A stretch of 64,000 bases of DNA from Talaromyces rugulosus (lineage: Eukaryota > Ascomycota > Eurotiomycetes > Eurotiales > Trichocomaceae). The stretch lies in NCBI RefSeq assembly GCF_013368755.1, contig NC_049563.1, positions 3,348,001 through 3,412,000 on the forward strand. The letters are read 5' to 3'. Both the position numbers and the translations under genes were made by a program. Under the pieces are notes generated by a model that did not search any database, was not told the DNA's origin, and saw nothing but the letters and a program-made list of their open reading frames with translations. Shown piece after piece: positions 36,183 through 47,976 of this stretch (positions within the stretch are counted from its first letter, which is position 1; each line of letters begins with the position of its first letter).

Positions 36183-36546
36183 GCAAAAAAACTCATATAT
36201 AAAACAGGAAATCCATATCATGCCCCCGCTCTCTTCACCCAGCCCAACATCCATCTCCATCTCAAACAGCAGCAAAAGCGGCAACGAAAATAATGACACC
36301 GATCAATTCTACAAACTGCCCGATTTTTACTCGGCCACACTGAACCTGCTGATCCTCGGCTATATCCGGCCGGAATACGACTATGTCTCGCGCGATGCGC
36401 TCGTCGAGGATATTCGGTTGGACTGTGAAGTTGCGCGTAAGAGTTTGCAGCGGGATGCGTATGTGCGGTATTTAGCTGAGGATGATGATGATGATGATGA
36501 CCATGTAAAAGAAGGGGAGGAGAGGAGGTGGTTGAGAAAGTTTTAG
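35558..36546 (+). CDS. FMN1: Riboflavin kinase (Fmn1)
   Basis: Converts riboflavin and ATP to FMN, the first step in making flavin cofactors. Three exons (35558-35674, 35887-36132, 36208-36546) give 233 residues. Visible motifs are [27 protein letters not shown] (nucleotide-binding loop with the PTAN motif), [25 protein letters not shown] (the conserved NP...K...E-HI core, with the catalytic Glu placed directly after intron 2) and [25 protein letters not shown]. Two Ser-rich inserts, one in each half, are not part of the core. The C-terminus has an acidic run (DDDDDDDH). Intron 2 contains a T13A15 palindrome. Confidence 0.93.
36152..36179. repeat. T13A15 palindromic homopolymer pair inside an FMN1 intron
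   Basis: Thirteen T are directly followed by fifteen A inside a 75-nt intron (36133-36207). The transcript could form a U:A hairpin between donor and branch region. Confidence 0.85.
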
Positions 36547-37027
36547 AGGGGGGGTGGGGGTTGTTCTTGCTTTGTTAAAATATAGATTCAAAGAGGATAG
36601 AGAGGGATGTAAATGAATCATGAACATATATCAGTGTCAACTGATTGATAGCTGCACACAAAGTCCAAAGGAAACTGGAATCTGTTACGGAGCGCAGAAT
36701 ACCATCTCAGACCTTCCAGTGATTTCCCATACAGGCATATCTTTATTCTCTCAGGCGGCCGTCAGTGGTGATAGTTCGCTCATTAAGTTGAAATAAGCAA
36801 AGGAAAAAGCTAACGGAAGTAGTCTTATTTTTCATTGCCACCTGTATATACCATAGATTGACTGCTCAAGGGACATTTAAGTTTCTCGCATTATATGTAC
36901 TTGAAGCGGTAGATACTGTGATATTATATTATTTCTATATGTTCAAATGAAACTTCTAAAGCTTCTGTTGCCTTTTACATTCTATTATCTTTTACATTCA
37001 TGTCTATCGAATGAATAACGCCACGGA
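36547..37027. other. Convergent intergenic region FMN1 / MFS transporter
   Basis: 481 bp holding the 3' UTRs of two converging genes, AT-rich with TATATTATATTATTTC-like stretches near 36920. No gene is seen. Confidence 0.5.
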
Positions 37028-39028
37028 TCAAGTCATCGAAGTCGCAAATTTACTGCGCTTGCGAATATCCTTGCCGTACCGGAAGAATACGTACCTAGAG
37101 ACTTATGTCAGTCGATATTCAAAACAAGTCATTCAAAGGAAAACTCACGGAAATGGGAGCATCAGCAACGTCAGAAATCCCAACAGCGAAGAAGCCCAAT
37201 GGATGCCAAGCCGATCGTACACTGCAGACTAGATGTTAGAAAGGATAACAATGCAGAAAAAAAGAATACAACTTACTCTGTGTCCCAAAGAGAGGGAAAA
37301 TACCGCCGAAACTAGACCGCGCAAAACTGTTGGCGGCCAGTGCACTGGCTGCAAATTCGGGGTACGCGTCGACCAGGAACGTGAAGATGCCCGAGTAGAC
37401 CAGAACGACTCCTGCACCGAAAAAGGCAGTGCCGATAATGGGCACAATCCAGTGGACATGAGAATACGTAGTCCACGCAAAGATGAAGATGCCAACAGTG
37501 ACAAACGGCGCACCGCCAATAGCTATCCAACATCAGTATCCACAGTTCAACATTCTAGAAAGAACGAAAACCTACCTGGCGGAAGACGCCATTCTGGCAT
37601 GGACTCCCCTCTCTCTCCGACTACCTTTATATGGTTGGCCTCTAGACGCTGATAGTTCTTGCGCCACAGCGGATCCGACGAGATTCCAAACAGCATGCCG
37701 ACAAAGATCCCCATAAAGGAGAGTCCAACCTGCCATTGATTGAACCCGTAGACAGTGGAAAAAACCGTGTTGAACGCGCCAAAGAAAAGATATAGAATCC
37801 CTAGCAGGACGGCCGAAAAGAGGCATAGGCATGCGCACATGGACTCGAGGGTCAGAAGCAGCATGGGCCGATAGCAGGAACGAAGGACTGTCTGAGCGAT
37901 GGACTTGTTCAGTTTTTCGATAGGTGCAATGTATCTGTTGTCTTTCGTTTCTTGACGCAGCTTGGCGGCCTTGTTTTGCAGGAGTCTATGTCATATTAGT
38001 ATTGCGAGACTAATTGGGTAATCGCACATACACTGGGTGATATGTCTCTGGCACGAAGAAGTACAGTATTGCTAATTGGGCAGCGGCCCATATCAAAAGG
38101 GTATAAAAGGTCCAGCGCCTGTCAAATTAGTACATGCTTTTCTGTTTTTTTATATATCTCACTTACCACGTTGTATACTGATTGATGAAACCCCCAAGCC
38201 TGTAAAAGTCAGTAAAAAATCAGGAAATCCCCCTTAGAACAAGTCAACAACTTACAAAGGACCAAGCTCAGGCCCCACGAAAGGACTCGCCGTGTACAGC
38301 ATCATGGGGCCCGCCAACTCATGGCGATTGAACATGTCGCCCACGGTGCCTCCAGCAACACTCAAAAAGGCTGCACCGGACAAACCACTGAAGAAGCGAA
38401 CCACGAGCATCGTCTCAATATTTTGGGCCACGGCACATGGAATCATCCAGATGAGAAAGAGCGTAAAGGAGACCAGGTAGATCTTGCGGCGTCCGTAAAA
38501 CTCGGATAGAGGAGCCAGGAATAATGGGCCAACTCCGAGGCCGAAGATGTAGGTAGTCAGGCCAACAGTGGCCACCTCGGTCGAGCATCCAAACTCCTGG
38601 GTGATTTGCTTGTAAGTCATCACATACATAGAGGAAGTACAGGTTCTAGGGGGCATATCAGTTCTATTCTATAACAGCTTTGGTTTTCTCACTTACACGC
38701 AAATCGAGCCGAGAGAGACAAAAATGGTGATGAGCCACCTCTTGCCCAGGCTCATGTTCCTTGGATTTCCCGGGTCGTTCTCGTCCCATTTGACAATAAT
38801 TTCTGTATCAGATCCTGGCTCTTCAGATTGGCCGATTTCTTTGCCATTGCCGTGCTCGTTATCGTCAACCCCACCAGTAACACTGTAGCCATCGTTCAGG
38901 GACCATGTTCTCTCGATATTGCCAGAACCACGCGAAGCTGTTTTTTGAATTGAGCTCTGCTGCTGCTCAGACTTGACGGGCAAGTAAACAGGCGAATCAC
39001 CCTCGTCCATCTTTTCGGAATCCACCAT
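37028..39028 (-). CDS. DHA1-family MFS drug:H+ antiporter-like transporter
   Basis: Predicted plasma-membrane 12-helix efflux carrier of the DHA1 (12-TMS) group; the substrate is unknown. Eight exons (39028-38697, 38645-38256, 38199-38167, 38118-38032, 37985-37576, 37522-37277, 37221-37149, 37094-37028) give 545 residues with all phases consistent. The cytosolic N-tail is ~100 residues, ending EIIVKWDENDPGNPRNMSLGKRW, typical of this group. Motif A-like PLSEFYGRRKIYLVSF and motif C-like TASPFVGPELGPLLGGFINQYTTWRW are visible. The central loop is PETYHPVLLQNKAAKLR; the last part includes VYSGIFTFLVDAYPEFAASALAANSFARS and ends FFRYGKDIRKRSKFATSMT. An in-frame TTG at 39061 is not a start; ATG 39028 is. 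Exon 3 has only 33 nt. Confidence 0.9.
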
Positions 39029-39635
39029 ATGCAATGGGCAAGTGTGAGCAGACACGGTCAAAGAGGAAGGTCAACAGGTGTGTTATAAAGGCGACCGAGG
39101 CACAGGTCGGGCCTCCATATTTATCAGGAATTTAGTGCCCGCTAAAACAATCTTCTACCAGACTAAGAAAACGCCATCGGTGGAGACGAGATTTTGTGTT
39201 GGTGTATTTACGCCCAAAGCACATCAATCGGCTTTGTCGCCGAGGTGGATTTCGCCAAGTCAACCCATAAAAAGCTGTTAACTACCTCTCGAATAGGTAT
39301 CAATATTCGAGCCCGCGTCTTCCAGGGAAGGCTAGTCAGTGCTGCAGCCAGTCAGTGACGAGTCACATCGCGGATTGAGACTTTCCGCACAGCAAGCTTA
39401 TCCGTCGCTAATTCCGAACATGACGATTTATAAGCGCGACGATCAGCACATGGCGAGTTATGGCTAATCCGACGGCCAATTTCGACGATTTTCAATGTCT
39501 GGGCCCTTTCGCTTTGGAAAATGATCCGCTTATCCGCCCCGTCAGCCGGCCCGCGCGGCGCGTGCGGGTTTAGTAATTAAAATCCGATTATGTTGCTTGT
39601 GATGCTCGTTCAGCCGAATTCTGTTGCTTCGTATA
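39029..39635. other. Intergenic: MFS promoter and 3' side of the orphan membrane protein
   Basis: 607 bp upstream of the minus-strand transporter. A TTATAA element (39083-39088) lies about 55 bp before the transporter ATG. No coding sequence or RNA gene is recognised. Confidence 0.5.
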
Positions 39636-40496
39636 TCAGTTGAAAGCAGATCTATACTGGTAATATGTGGGATTGGACGACGCTAGTCTCTCTGGCGAGG
39701 CATATGATTGTGGAGGCCGACGAGGCATTCGAGGATACGCCTCTGTGTCGCCTTGCTCTATCTCCTTGATGCTCGCCCAAGGACGCTGTCTGCGATGTCG
39801 CCGTTGAGAACGTGCCTCAGTGATTCTGTGCGCGAACAAAAAGACATGCATGGCCCTTTTTCTGTTATTAGGTTCCGTGTCTGTCAGGCACAGGGGCAAC
39901 CCTCACCATAGCGGAATAGCAAAGACGATGCCTGCCAACTCCAATGAACCGATATGGTACAGCTCCATAAAGCACTCTCGACTCCAAGTCTCAGCATTCA
40001 TGCCAGATTCGCAGAGGGTCATTGCCAGTTGACCCTGTTCGCCACGCCATACGTTGAATGTGCCTCCCCAGATTGAGAATATCAGACCTGGAAGGAGAGC
40101 CGCCCAGATCAAAAAGTCCATTACCAATTCAACAGAACAAGGGATCTTCCGTGCTGTGTAAGCTGTGTAAACTGCCGTGTAGCTGTTGTGGAGAATTGCC
40201 AAAGCCAGCTTCGTTGCACTGTTCAGTTGAAAGCTTATGTGCATAGGAAGAGTCATTCATACCGGTGCAATGGAAATCCCATCCTGCCAGTCCCCTCTAA
40301 CAGGGCCAGACGTGTGCTCAAACGTCCGATTCCACGGCTCGATAGCTGCTGCGAAGCAGGCAAGTGATATGAGAGCGAGAACGGCGCCGGCGCAACGAAT
40401 AACTGTCTTTTTGAACAGCCATGCAGAGTTTCCAGACCGTATGATTCTCTGTCGAGTGCGTATCCAGAGGGAACGAAGACGTATAGATGGCTGCAT
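39636..40496 (-). CDS. Uncharacterised fungal four-helix integral membrane protein
   Basis: I do not recognise a function. Three exons are inferred (40496-40263, 40208-39907, 39855-39636), giving 251 residues. Both introns (54 and 51 nt) end in AAG rather than CAG/TAG acceptors, chosen because only these keep the frame. Helix 1 is near residues 32-50 (VIRCAGAVLALISLACFAAA). It is followed by a loop with NRTFEHTSGPVRGDWQDGISIAP; helix 2 follows at LALAILHNSYTAVYTAYTA, helix 3 at VMDFLIWAALLPGLIFSIWGG and helix 4 at LELAGIVFAIPLWAMHVFLF. A short Cys-containing loop (CESG...SRECFMELYHIG) lies between helices 3 and 4, and an Arg-rich tail ends the protein. The four-helix layout recalls MARVEL-like fungal proteins, but no signature proves it. 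Confidence 0.65.
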
Positions 40497-41426
40497 GCTG
40501 AATGTTCGTAGTTGAAGCGATACTCTTTATGCGCTCAGACATCAGGCTCAGTAGAAGAACAATATGTCGTAGGATGAACGAAAGAAAAGAAAAGGCAAAT
40601 CCTCCACGGTGGTGGTATTTAAATGGACAACAAAGTCCACGAAGACAAGCCATCACGTCAATTGGTACCAGGCGCCCCAGGAGTTATTGACAGGCCCATC
40701 TGTCAGAGTCGAGTGTCGTCTCAGGTGTGCTGCGTGTCATATTCATTACTAGTGTAACAGTTAGCATCCACAGTTCCAGGTGTTCCTACCACAATGCATT
40801 GACTAAGCTGATTGGAGACGAATGTGGCTTGCATCAAATAAGGTTGTCTCTGTAACATGAGACGAGGTCGCACCAGTCCATATGAAACTCCGACGGCGGC
40901 AAGGGGAAAGAGCCTGCATGTATCCTCGTGATCATCCACGCGAAAATAAAAAAATTATTTTACTCATACTCGAAATACACATTAAGGGCACAAATTCAGT
41001 TTAATCAGCGTTCATTATAGAATCTATTAACTAACATACAGCGTGTCTACTCCCAATATTTTTCAGTAAAATGGGAAGTAGGATAGAATACTCAACAACT
41101 ACAGCTCGTTCCTCCAATCCCAAGCCCATGTCGAGAGGAAAAAAAACGGCCAAATATAAGCAAAAGCAAAAGCAAAAGCCGAAGCGTAGCATCCAAAGCC
41201 ACAAAAAAAAAAATAAAAAAGATATGATAAACCAATCGCCTGAAAAAAACTCATTTGTGCGCCCCAATAAACCCACCCAGGTATTTTGAAGCAATGTCGA
41301 AGCAAAGGCCAAGAGCCAATCTGTACAAGAGGTGAACCAAAGGATACCTCAAAAAGCATCGTGGCACCCAAAATCCCAATAAAACGCCTCATCAAATCTT
41401 GGGATATCGCCCAGTGATTTGTCGAA
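40497..41426. other. Intergenic: promoter of the orphan membrane protein and rad21 3' side
   Basis: 930 bp between two minus-strand genes. The part next to rad21 is A-rich on the plus strand (41140-41220), that is U-rich in the rad21 3' UTR. Short frames on both strands are unconserved. Confidence 0.5.
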
Positions 41427-43198
41427 TCAAGCTGCTACTGCTACTTCTTGCTGGCTTGCAACTTCTCCACCAGCTTCAGTCTCGGCCCATGATCCCCAGA
41501 GCTCGCGCTTGGCCTTAATACGGAGAGGGCCACCAATGGCGTTTCTGCCTTGCTCAACTTTGACGGCATCCTTGGTTGCCAGCACAAGAGTCTCAAAGAA
41601 CATCTTGGTAGCGTCGGCTTTCGATGTCTGCTTCTCTGGGCAAAGACTTTGGAACAATACAGCCTTCTTCTGCGGAGTGGCTGGTTCGGCAGCAGCTGAG
41701 CCGCCGAAACGCTCCCGCAACAAATGAACTGCGTGCTTGGTACCCAAAGAAACAGGGCCACTGTCAGTTGGGTGGATTGTGTCGTCTAGATCATCCAGTA
41801 GCAATCCTCCGTCTTCACTAGGAGCGCTTTCATCGCCAGGGAACTGAATATCGTCTTGCTGGAGGGTAGAATCGAGACCAATGCCTTCATCCAAGTTCTC
41901 GTCTCCTTCGTCACCAATGTCCAGAGCGGGGATGCTCACAGCGTCGATATCAATATCAGAAACGCCACTGTCGCGCTTGCGCTTGAGCTCGCCAGCCTTG
42001 CGGACAGCGTCAAACGACAGCATGTCCCGGAGCTCGGGTGCCCATCCACGACCACGGCTCTGGCCTAGCACGCTGGACACGAAATCACCATTCTTCTGCA
42101 TCTGCATGAGAGTCAAGAGGACAGGGTCGCGAGGCAAGAAGGACGCGGGCTTGAGAATATCCGAGTGCTCTTCCTGGTGTTGCTTGATCGAGGATGAGCT
42201 CAGTTGAGTGTCGACATCGTGGCCGATAATCTTGCGTCGTTTAGCACGCTGGTTTTCTTGTGCGGCGCCCTCATCGTTAACCTGAGCATCATCCGCCTGA
42301 GGGGTAGCAAAACGATCAACAGATTGTCGCGGGGACTGCTCTGCACCTTCGGATTCGGGTGGTGGAATAGCCAACTCGCCGTCGTCGAGGTCCATTGGGC
42401 CATCATCATTGAGAAAGCGGTCGATGTCGTCATTGGTGTCGTTGCCAAAGTCCTTGTCCAAAGGGATATCATCGTCTCCCAGGTTCAGATCGAGGTCGAT
42501 GGCATTGAGCTTTCCGTCTTCACTGAATAGATCTTCCTCCATGGGCCGAGGGGCAGGCGCATCTCGACCCATTTCGATACTGAAATCGTTTGCAAGAGGA
42601 GTGTCGTCTTCACCGAGGTCTAGATCAACCAAGGTGTGGTCTTCAAGACGCGCGGGTTCCTGAGATGCCAAGCGCTGGGTATCTGGCAGGAGCTGGCTGC
42701 CAAAGTCAAGGCCACCAGGATGCTTGCTTTCTGGTTCCAGGTTCAAGGACGGCAGCAAGAGGGAAGACGTGTCGAGATTCATGAACAAATCCGATTCGGT
42801 AAGAACATCAGGCAAAGTAATTCCGCCTGGCGGTAGGGTTACATTGCTTGGCAAATCATTGTTGTTTGTAAGTCGAAAGGCCTGTAGAATTGTTGTTAGC
42901 GCGTACGTTCAACAAGCAAAAAAAGAGGCAATACCATTTTGATTTTCATCAATGCTTCATTGCAATCGTCCAGCAAGTAACGTGCCTTGCGGCTGTAGAT
43001 TCTGACAACACCAAGCAAAAGCTGGCCACTCAGACGAAGAGCCATGGGCGCTTGGCCCTGGTCAACAATGGCACTGACACTGCTTTCGATGTTGGATTGC
43101 AAAATATGGGATTTTGAGAGTTTGCGCTCGAGGTTGGCGGATAGCCAGACGCGAGCCAAAGGCCCGGTCTTGGACAGGAGGGTCTCCGAGTAAAACAT
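41427..43198 (-). CDS. RAD21: Cohesin kleisin subunit Rad21/Scc1 (Mcd1)
   Basis: Closes the Smc1-Smc3 ring for sister-chromatid cohesion and is cut by separase at anaphase. Two exons (43198-42935, 42881-41427) give 572 residues. The N-terminal kleisin domain (1-~100) is clear: [29 protein letters not shown], then [38 protein letters not shown], which binds the Smc3 neck. The middle is acidic and disordered; it contains SIEMGRD (bases 42564-42581), a match to the SxExGR separase consensus. The C-terminal winged helix (~500-550) reads [38 protein letters not shown]. The mitotic form is favoured over Rec8 by the N-terminus and layout. Divergent from pmr1. Confidence 0.93.
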
Positions 43199-44108
43199 CG
43201 CGTACTAATAGACGTCCAAAGTCTGATTCCAATCGACGTGTATCAAGACGTGTTCGAAGCGAGAACGCAGAGAGAGAGTGTGTGTGTTTGTGATTCACGA
43301 AAAGGGCACCCGTGGGTCCCAGAGTTGATGACGCGCCTATCCAAACACTGGCCGGTCGCGCAACACGACCACGGACGGGAGTCGGTTATAAAAAATTGCC
43401 AAACGGGTTTGCAGCACCAAAACGCGCGAGGAACCCGAGGCAAGGGCGATATAGACAGGTGTGCGTGGCGTGGTGTAGCGGGTGGTGGTGGTGAAGAGTG
43501 TGGGAGAAAGAGCAACAAAGTCAAGATTCGGGAGGTTGCGAGGGGCGGGTCGCGTTGGGTTGTGGCCACAGGCGGGAAAGCGCTTGCCCAGCCTCTTTTT
43601 GTTCTTTCCCGGGGGGACGCCGATTGGCATGGGAATGCGTGGCTGGGGTCACGTGTGCCGGCCGTTGCCTGGCAGACTGGGCCGCCAAGCCGTAGGACGG
43701 GGTCACGTGTGCAGACTTTCAGTAGCCTGTAGGGCCGCGCACCGCCACAGCTCGCCCCATCCGCCCTACTGTGGCTAGTGCGGCCGGCCCGCTCTAGCCT
43801 GCGCAGTGCGTATGCGCCTGTCGTTTTGGGACGCCAACTTACGTGGTTAAAACTTGCCTCTTGCATGAGACATCCGCCTGCTCTGTGTTTCTTAGCGCCC
43901 TCCTCGTCCTGTCTGTCATTTTTGCGCTCTCGTTTACATCCAGCGAAGACCGCTCCTGGCCTTATTTGCTCGCGATTGATGACAGCTTGCCTCTCCTGAT
44001 TGCAAATCCTCCCGGCGTTATCAACGAAGTTTCCTGGATCGGCATGACCTTGATTTGGCCGTGAATACAGCTCCGGGTGTCGTCCCAGAGTGCGAGAAAT
44101 AGATGTAA
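43199..44108. promoter_or_regulatory. Divergent promoter region rad21 / pmr1
   Basis: 910 bp, GC-rich in the middle, between divergent genes. It holds two identical 14-mers containing TCACGTG (43645-43658 and 43699-43712). ACGCGC, a relaxed MCB-like core, occurs at 43331-43336 and again near 43423, on the rad21 side. A long minus-strand open frame here (43243-44211) is not credible as a gene. Confidence 0.55.
43645..43712. promoter_or_regulatory. Direct repeat of an E-box 14-mer (GGGGTCACGTGTGC)
   Basis: Identical copies at 43645-43658 and 43699-43712, start to start 54 bp. The GTCACGTG core fits Cbf1/CDEI and related bHLH sites. It could serve either divergent gene. Confidence 0.55.
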
Positions 44109-47100
44109 ATGTCGCCGTCATCGGATTCGGCGCTGCCTCTACACAATGAGCGTTCTTCCCGGTCTCCGTCGCCGTATCCCGAACAACAGGCTGTGAAGGC
44201 ACAAACACCATCGGTGGGTTTTACGCTGTCTTTGTTTTCTTCTTTTTTTTTTATGCGACAATACTGACTCCATGACAGTCCGTTACCTCCACGTATGCGT
44301 TTCTGGAACCGCAACAGGTCGCCGACCGTCTCAGCACGTCCTACACTAGCGGTCTATCACCCGCCGAGGCTGATATCCGATTACATCAAGATGGGCCAAA
44401 TGAATTGCCGCACGAAGAGCCCGAGCCTTTGTGGCTGCGGTTTTTGAAACAATTCAAGGAACCGTTGATCTTGCTCCTGCTAGCATCCGCTGGGATATCT
44501 TTCTTTATGGGGAATTTCGACGACGCTATCAGTATTACGCTTGCAGTGACTATTGTGGTGACGGTGGGCTTCGTTCAGGAATACCGCTCAGAAAAGTCTC
44601 TAGAAGCATTGAACCGCCTAGTTCCTCATTACGCGCATCTCATTCGTGATGTCGTCCCAAACAGTGCTGTGGAATATGCAACCCAGGGGCTAGCTATCAA
44701 TGAGATAGACCCCCAAAAATCACGCCCGGACTCGCCAGCCTCGATATCGAACGCTGTCAAATCGTCGAGTACAGTGCCCGCTGCACACTTGGTTCCAGGA
44801 GATTTGGTCCTGTTTACCACAGGCGATCGCATCCCTGCCGATATTCGAATTACTTCTGCTGCAGACTTGTCGATTGACGAATCTAACCTCACTGGAGAGA
44901 ATGAACCCGTTTCCAAGTTCTCGGAAAAGTTGAACGCCGCCAAGGAAGCTACCTCTGCATCTCCTTTCTATGGTGCAGAGGGGACTAACATTCGCCTAAG
45001 TGAGCAACATAACATTGCTTTTATGGGGACTTTGGTGCGGTCAGGCTACGGTCAAGGCATTGTGATTGCTACTGGGGCCAATACGGAATTTGGACGCATC
45101 TCTACGTCTCTGCAAGAGATTGAAAGCCCTAGGACGCCACTTCAGTTATCGATGGATCGTCTGGGACAAGAGCTTAGCTATGTTTCGTTCGGTGTGATTG
45201 GTCTGATTGTTGTTATTGGATTGATTCAAGGGCGGCAATTGCTTGAAATGTTCACGATTGGCGTGTCACTTGCAGTTGCAGCTATTCCCGAAGGCCTTCC
45301 AATTATCGTCACCGTCACACTGGCCTTGGGAGTTTTGCGCATGGCTACAAGGGGTGCGATTATGAGAAGGCTTCCCAGCGTGGAAACTTTGGGTTCGGTG
45401 AATGTCATTTGCAGCGACAAGACGGGAACTTTGACCATGAGCCATATGACAGTCACCAGGATATGGCACTATGACTGTGATGAGCCGTTTGAAATCAAAG
45501 ACAATGGACCTCCGGCACCTGGGCCTGCGCTGCAAAAGATACTACGAATCGGAAATATTGCCAACAATGCTCGTCTTTCCCGGGCTCATGCCAATTCACC
45601 ACCCAGCGCCTCTTCCGCCGCTGTACTTTCATCAACTCTCGACGGGTCTTCGGATCATGTCAAAAGCAGGTGGGTTGGACAGCCCACGGATGTTGCAGTC
45701 CTTGATCTTCTTGACGCGTTTGGCGAAGACGACATTCGCGAGCAGCTCAGTGCCCGCGTAGCCGAGACACCATTTAGTTCTGAGAAGAAATGGATGGGTG
45801 TCATGATTGGCGGAAGTTCCCCTGGGGAAAACAACATGGCGTACATCAAGGGGGCTTTAGAAAAGGTCATTGACAGGTGCGATACGTACTTGACCAAGGA
45901 TGGTCGAGAAGTAATCCTGGACGAACCACGGCGGAAAATTGCCCGAGAAGCTGCTGAAAAAATGGCTTCTGAAGGGCTTCGCGTTATAGCATTTGCAAGC
46001 GGGTCGGTGCGAGAAGGGACACGGTACAATCGAAGGCTAGGAAGTCGGAGTGCTACACCATCTCCTAATGTCGATCAATCGGCAGATGACGAGCAGTTCA
46101 ACGGTCTTGTGTTTGCGGGATTAGTCGGCATGAACGACCCACCTCGCAAGGGTGTCCGGAAATCCATCCAGAGGCTCCTCGCCGGCCGAGTCAGGGTGAT
46201 GATGATCACGGGAGATGCAGAAACGACGGCGGTAGCAATTGCACGCCAACTTGGGATCATTGTTAACGATACCCCAGACGCCCGAGCAGTAATGCGAGGA
46301 GATCAGATCGACCACATGAGCACGGCTGAACTATCCGAGGCCATTGCCAGGACGACGATTTTTGCGCGGACCAGTCCTGATCACAAACACAAGATTGTGC
46401 GAGCGTTGCAGGCTAGGGGAGACGTGGTGGCCATGACAGGAGACGGAGTCAACGACGCCCCAGCCCTGAAAAAGGCCGATATTGGAATCGCAATGGGCCG
46501 GCTAGGCACAGACGTGGCCAAGGAGGCAGCGGACATGATTCTCACAGACGACAACTTCTCCACGATCCTGCAGGCCATCGAGCAAGGCAAGGGCATTTTC
46601 TACAACATTCAAAATTTTATTACATTCCAGCTCAGCACGAGTGTTGCGGCACTGGGCTTGGTGCTACTGAGCACCATCATGGGACTTCACAACCCGCTGA
46701 ACGCGATGCAAATCCTCTGGATCAACATCATCATGGACGGACCGCCAGCGCAATCACTCGGCGTCGAGCCCGTCGACCCAGCTGTAATGAACAGCCCGCC
46801 GCGGCCGAAACACGCTCGCGTGCTCACAAAGCCACTAATCCAGCGCGTCCTCACGCAAGCAGGGCTCATCATGCTCGGCACTCTGATCATCTACGTGCAC
46901 GAAATGGGCGACGCCGACGACGAGCTGAATCCCGGCCACGTCTCGCGCGTAGTAACCAACCACGACACCACCATGACTTTTACCTGCTTCGTCTTCTTCG
47001 ACATGTTCAACGCCCTGACCTGCCGCAGCGACAGCAAATCCGTCCTCCGTGGCGAGATCTCACTTTTGGGCAATAAAATGTTCAACTACGCCGTGGCTGG

Positions 47101-47299
47101 CTCGCTCATCGGCCAACTCGGTGTTATTTACCTCCCCTTTTTGCAATCTGTTTTTCAAACAGAGGCCCTCAAATTGACCGACCTGCTCAAATTGGTGGTC
47201 TTGGCGAGCGGAGTGTTTTGGGTCGACGAGGCTAGAAAGTATTATAAAATGTTGCAGCGACGAAGAAGTCCCGGGCCGATGTATAGTCACAACGTGTGA
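44109..47299 (+). CDS. PMR1: Pmr1-type Golgi Ca2+/Mn2+ P-type ATPase
   Basis: P2A ATPase pumping Ca2+ and Mn2+ into the Golgi, needed for glycosylation and secretion. Two exons (44109-44213, 44279-47299) give 1,041 residues. The start at 44109 ([17 protein letters not shown]) is the first ATG whose spliced frame joins [21 protein letters not shown]. Visible motifs are [14 protein letters not shown] (actuator TGE), [20 protein letters not shown] (helix 4), [16 protein letters not shown] (phosphorylated Asp), KKWMGVMI and [13 protein letters not shown] (nucleotide domain), [32 protein letters not shown], and [27 protein letters not shown] (helix 6, with the N and D of the ion site). No calmodulin-binding tail is seen, and the length fits Pmr1 rather than Pmc1. 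Confidence 0.94.
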
Positions 47300-47976
47300 T
47301 CAATTTTTTTTTTTTTTTTTTTTTTTCTTGCTTTTAGTTTTTTTTGTGAGTTTTTTGAGTTGTATCATTTTTTTTCTTTGAGAGTGTTGGGTTGTGGCTT
47401 TGTTCTCGTGTATATGTAGTCAAGTCTCCCTTTTTTGATGAATAGCGATGAGGGTCATGAATTCATACAGATATTCAGTGTATTGTATGAGCATACAATA
47501 GATTAATTAGTATTTGCATAAAACATAATTTTTTTTTTTCCAAATGACAATACTACCACGTACTAATTAACCTTTGGGGTTTATATTGCAAATCCATTTA
47601 TTTCATCAAATTCTATCTCATTTTTTTTATGTGCCGTACAACAAACAGAGACTAAACAAAAATGAAAAGAAAAAAGGGATCACCGGCTCCAAACCGAAAG
47701 GAAAAAAGAAGAAAAAAAGGTGTGCGCTGTTTTATGTCGTCGCGTGTAGAATTACAGTAGAAGAAAAATAAATTTCAGCGTCAAGCTGAAGGAAGACAGA
47801 AAAATAGAAGAGAAAAAAAAAAAAACTAGCTTGTCCTAGTTGGAGATGTCAAGAATTAGAGGGATATCGGAGTACAGAGTATGTAGATGTAGAAGGGTAT
47901 AGCTCAAAAAACACGACGATAAAATAATAAAACGCCAGTCAAAAAAGAAGTGAAAAAGTAGTTGATACATAGAAAT
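47300..47976. other. Convergent intergenic region pmr1 / meaA
   Basis: 677 bp of 3' UTR sequence from two converging genes. A run of more than 20 T begins at about 47305, soon after the pmr1 stop; further T runs and, on the plus strand, A runs (47813-47824) follow. No coding gene is supported. Confidence 0.55.

Noticed and set aside
39028..39061. MFS transporter starting at 39061
   Set aside because: The codon there is TTG; ATG at 39028 is the first true start.
43243..44211. 322-codon open frame on the minus strand between rad21 and pmr1
   Set aside because: It overlaps the first pmr1 exon in antisense, is rich in Arg/Pro/Ser from GC-rich promoter sequence, has no recognisable domain, and covers both divergent promoters.
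47305..47330. Bacterial-style terminator (T-run) after pmr1
   Set aside because: There is no GC hairpin before it and the genome is eukaryotic; it is more likely part of the 3' UTR or flanking DNA.
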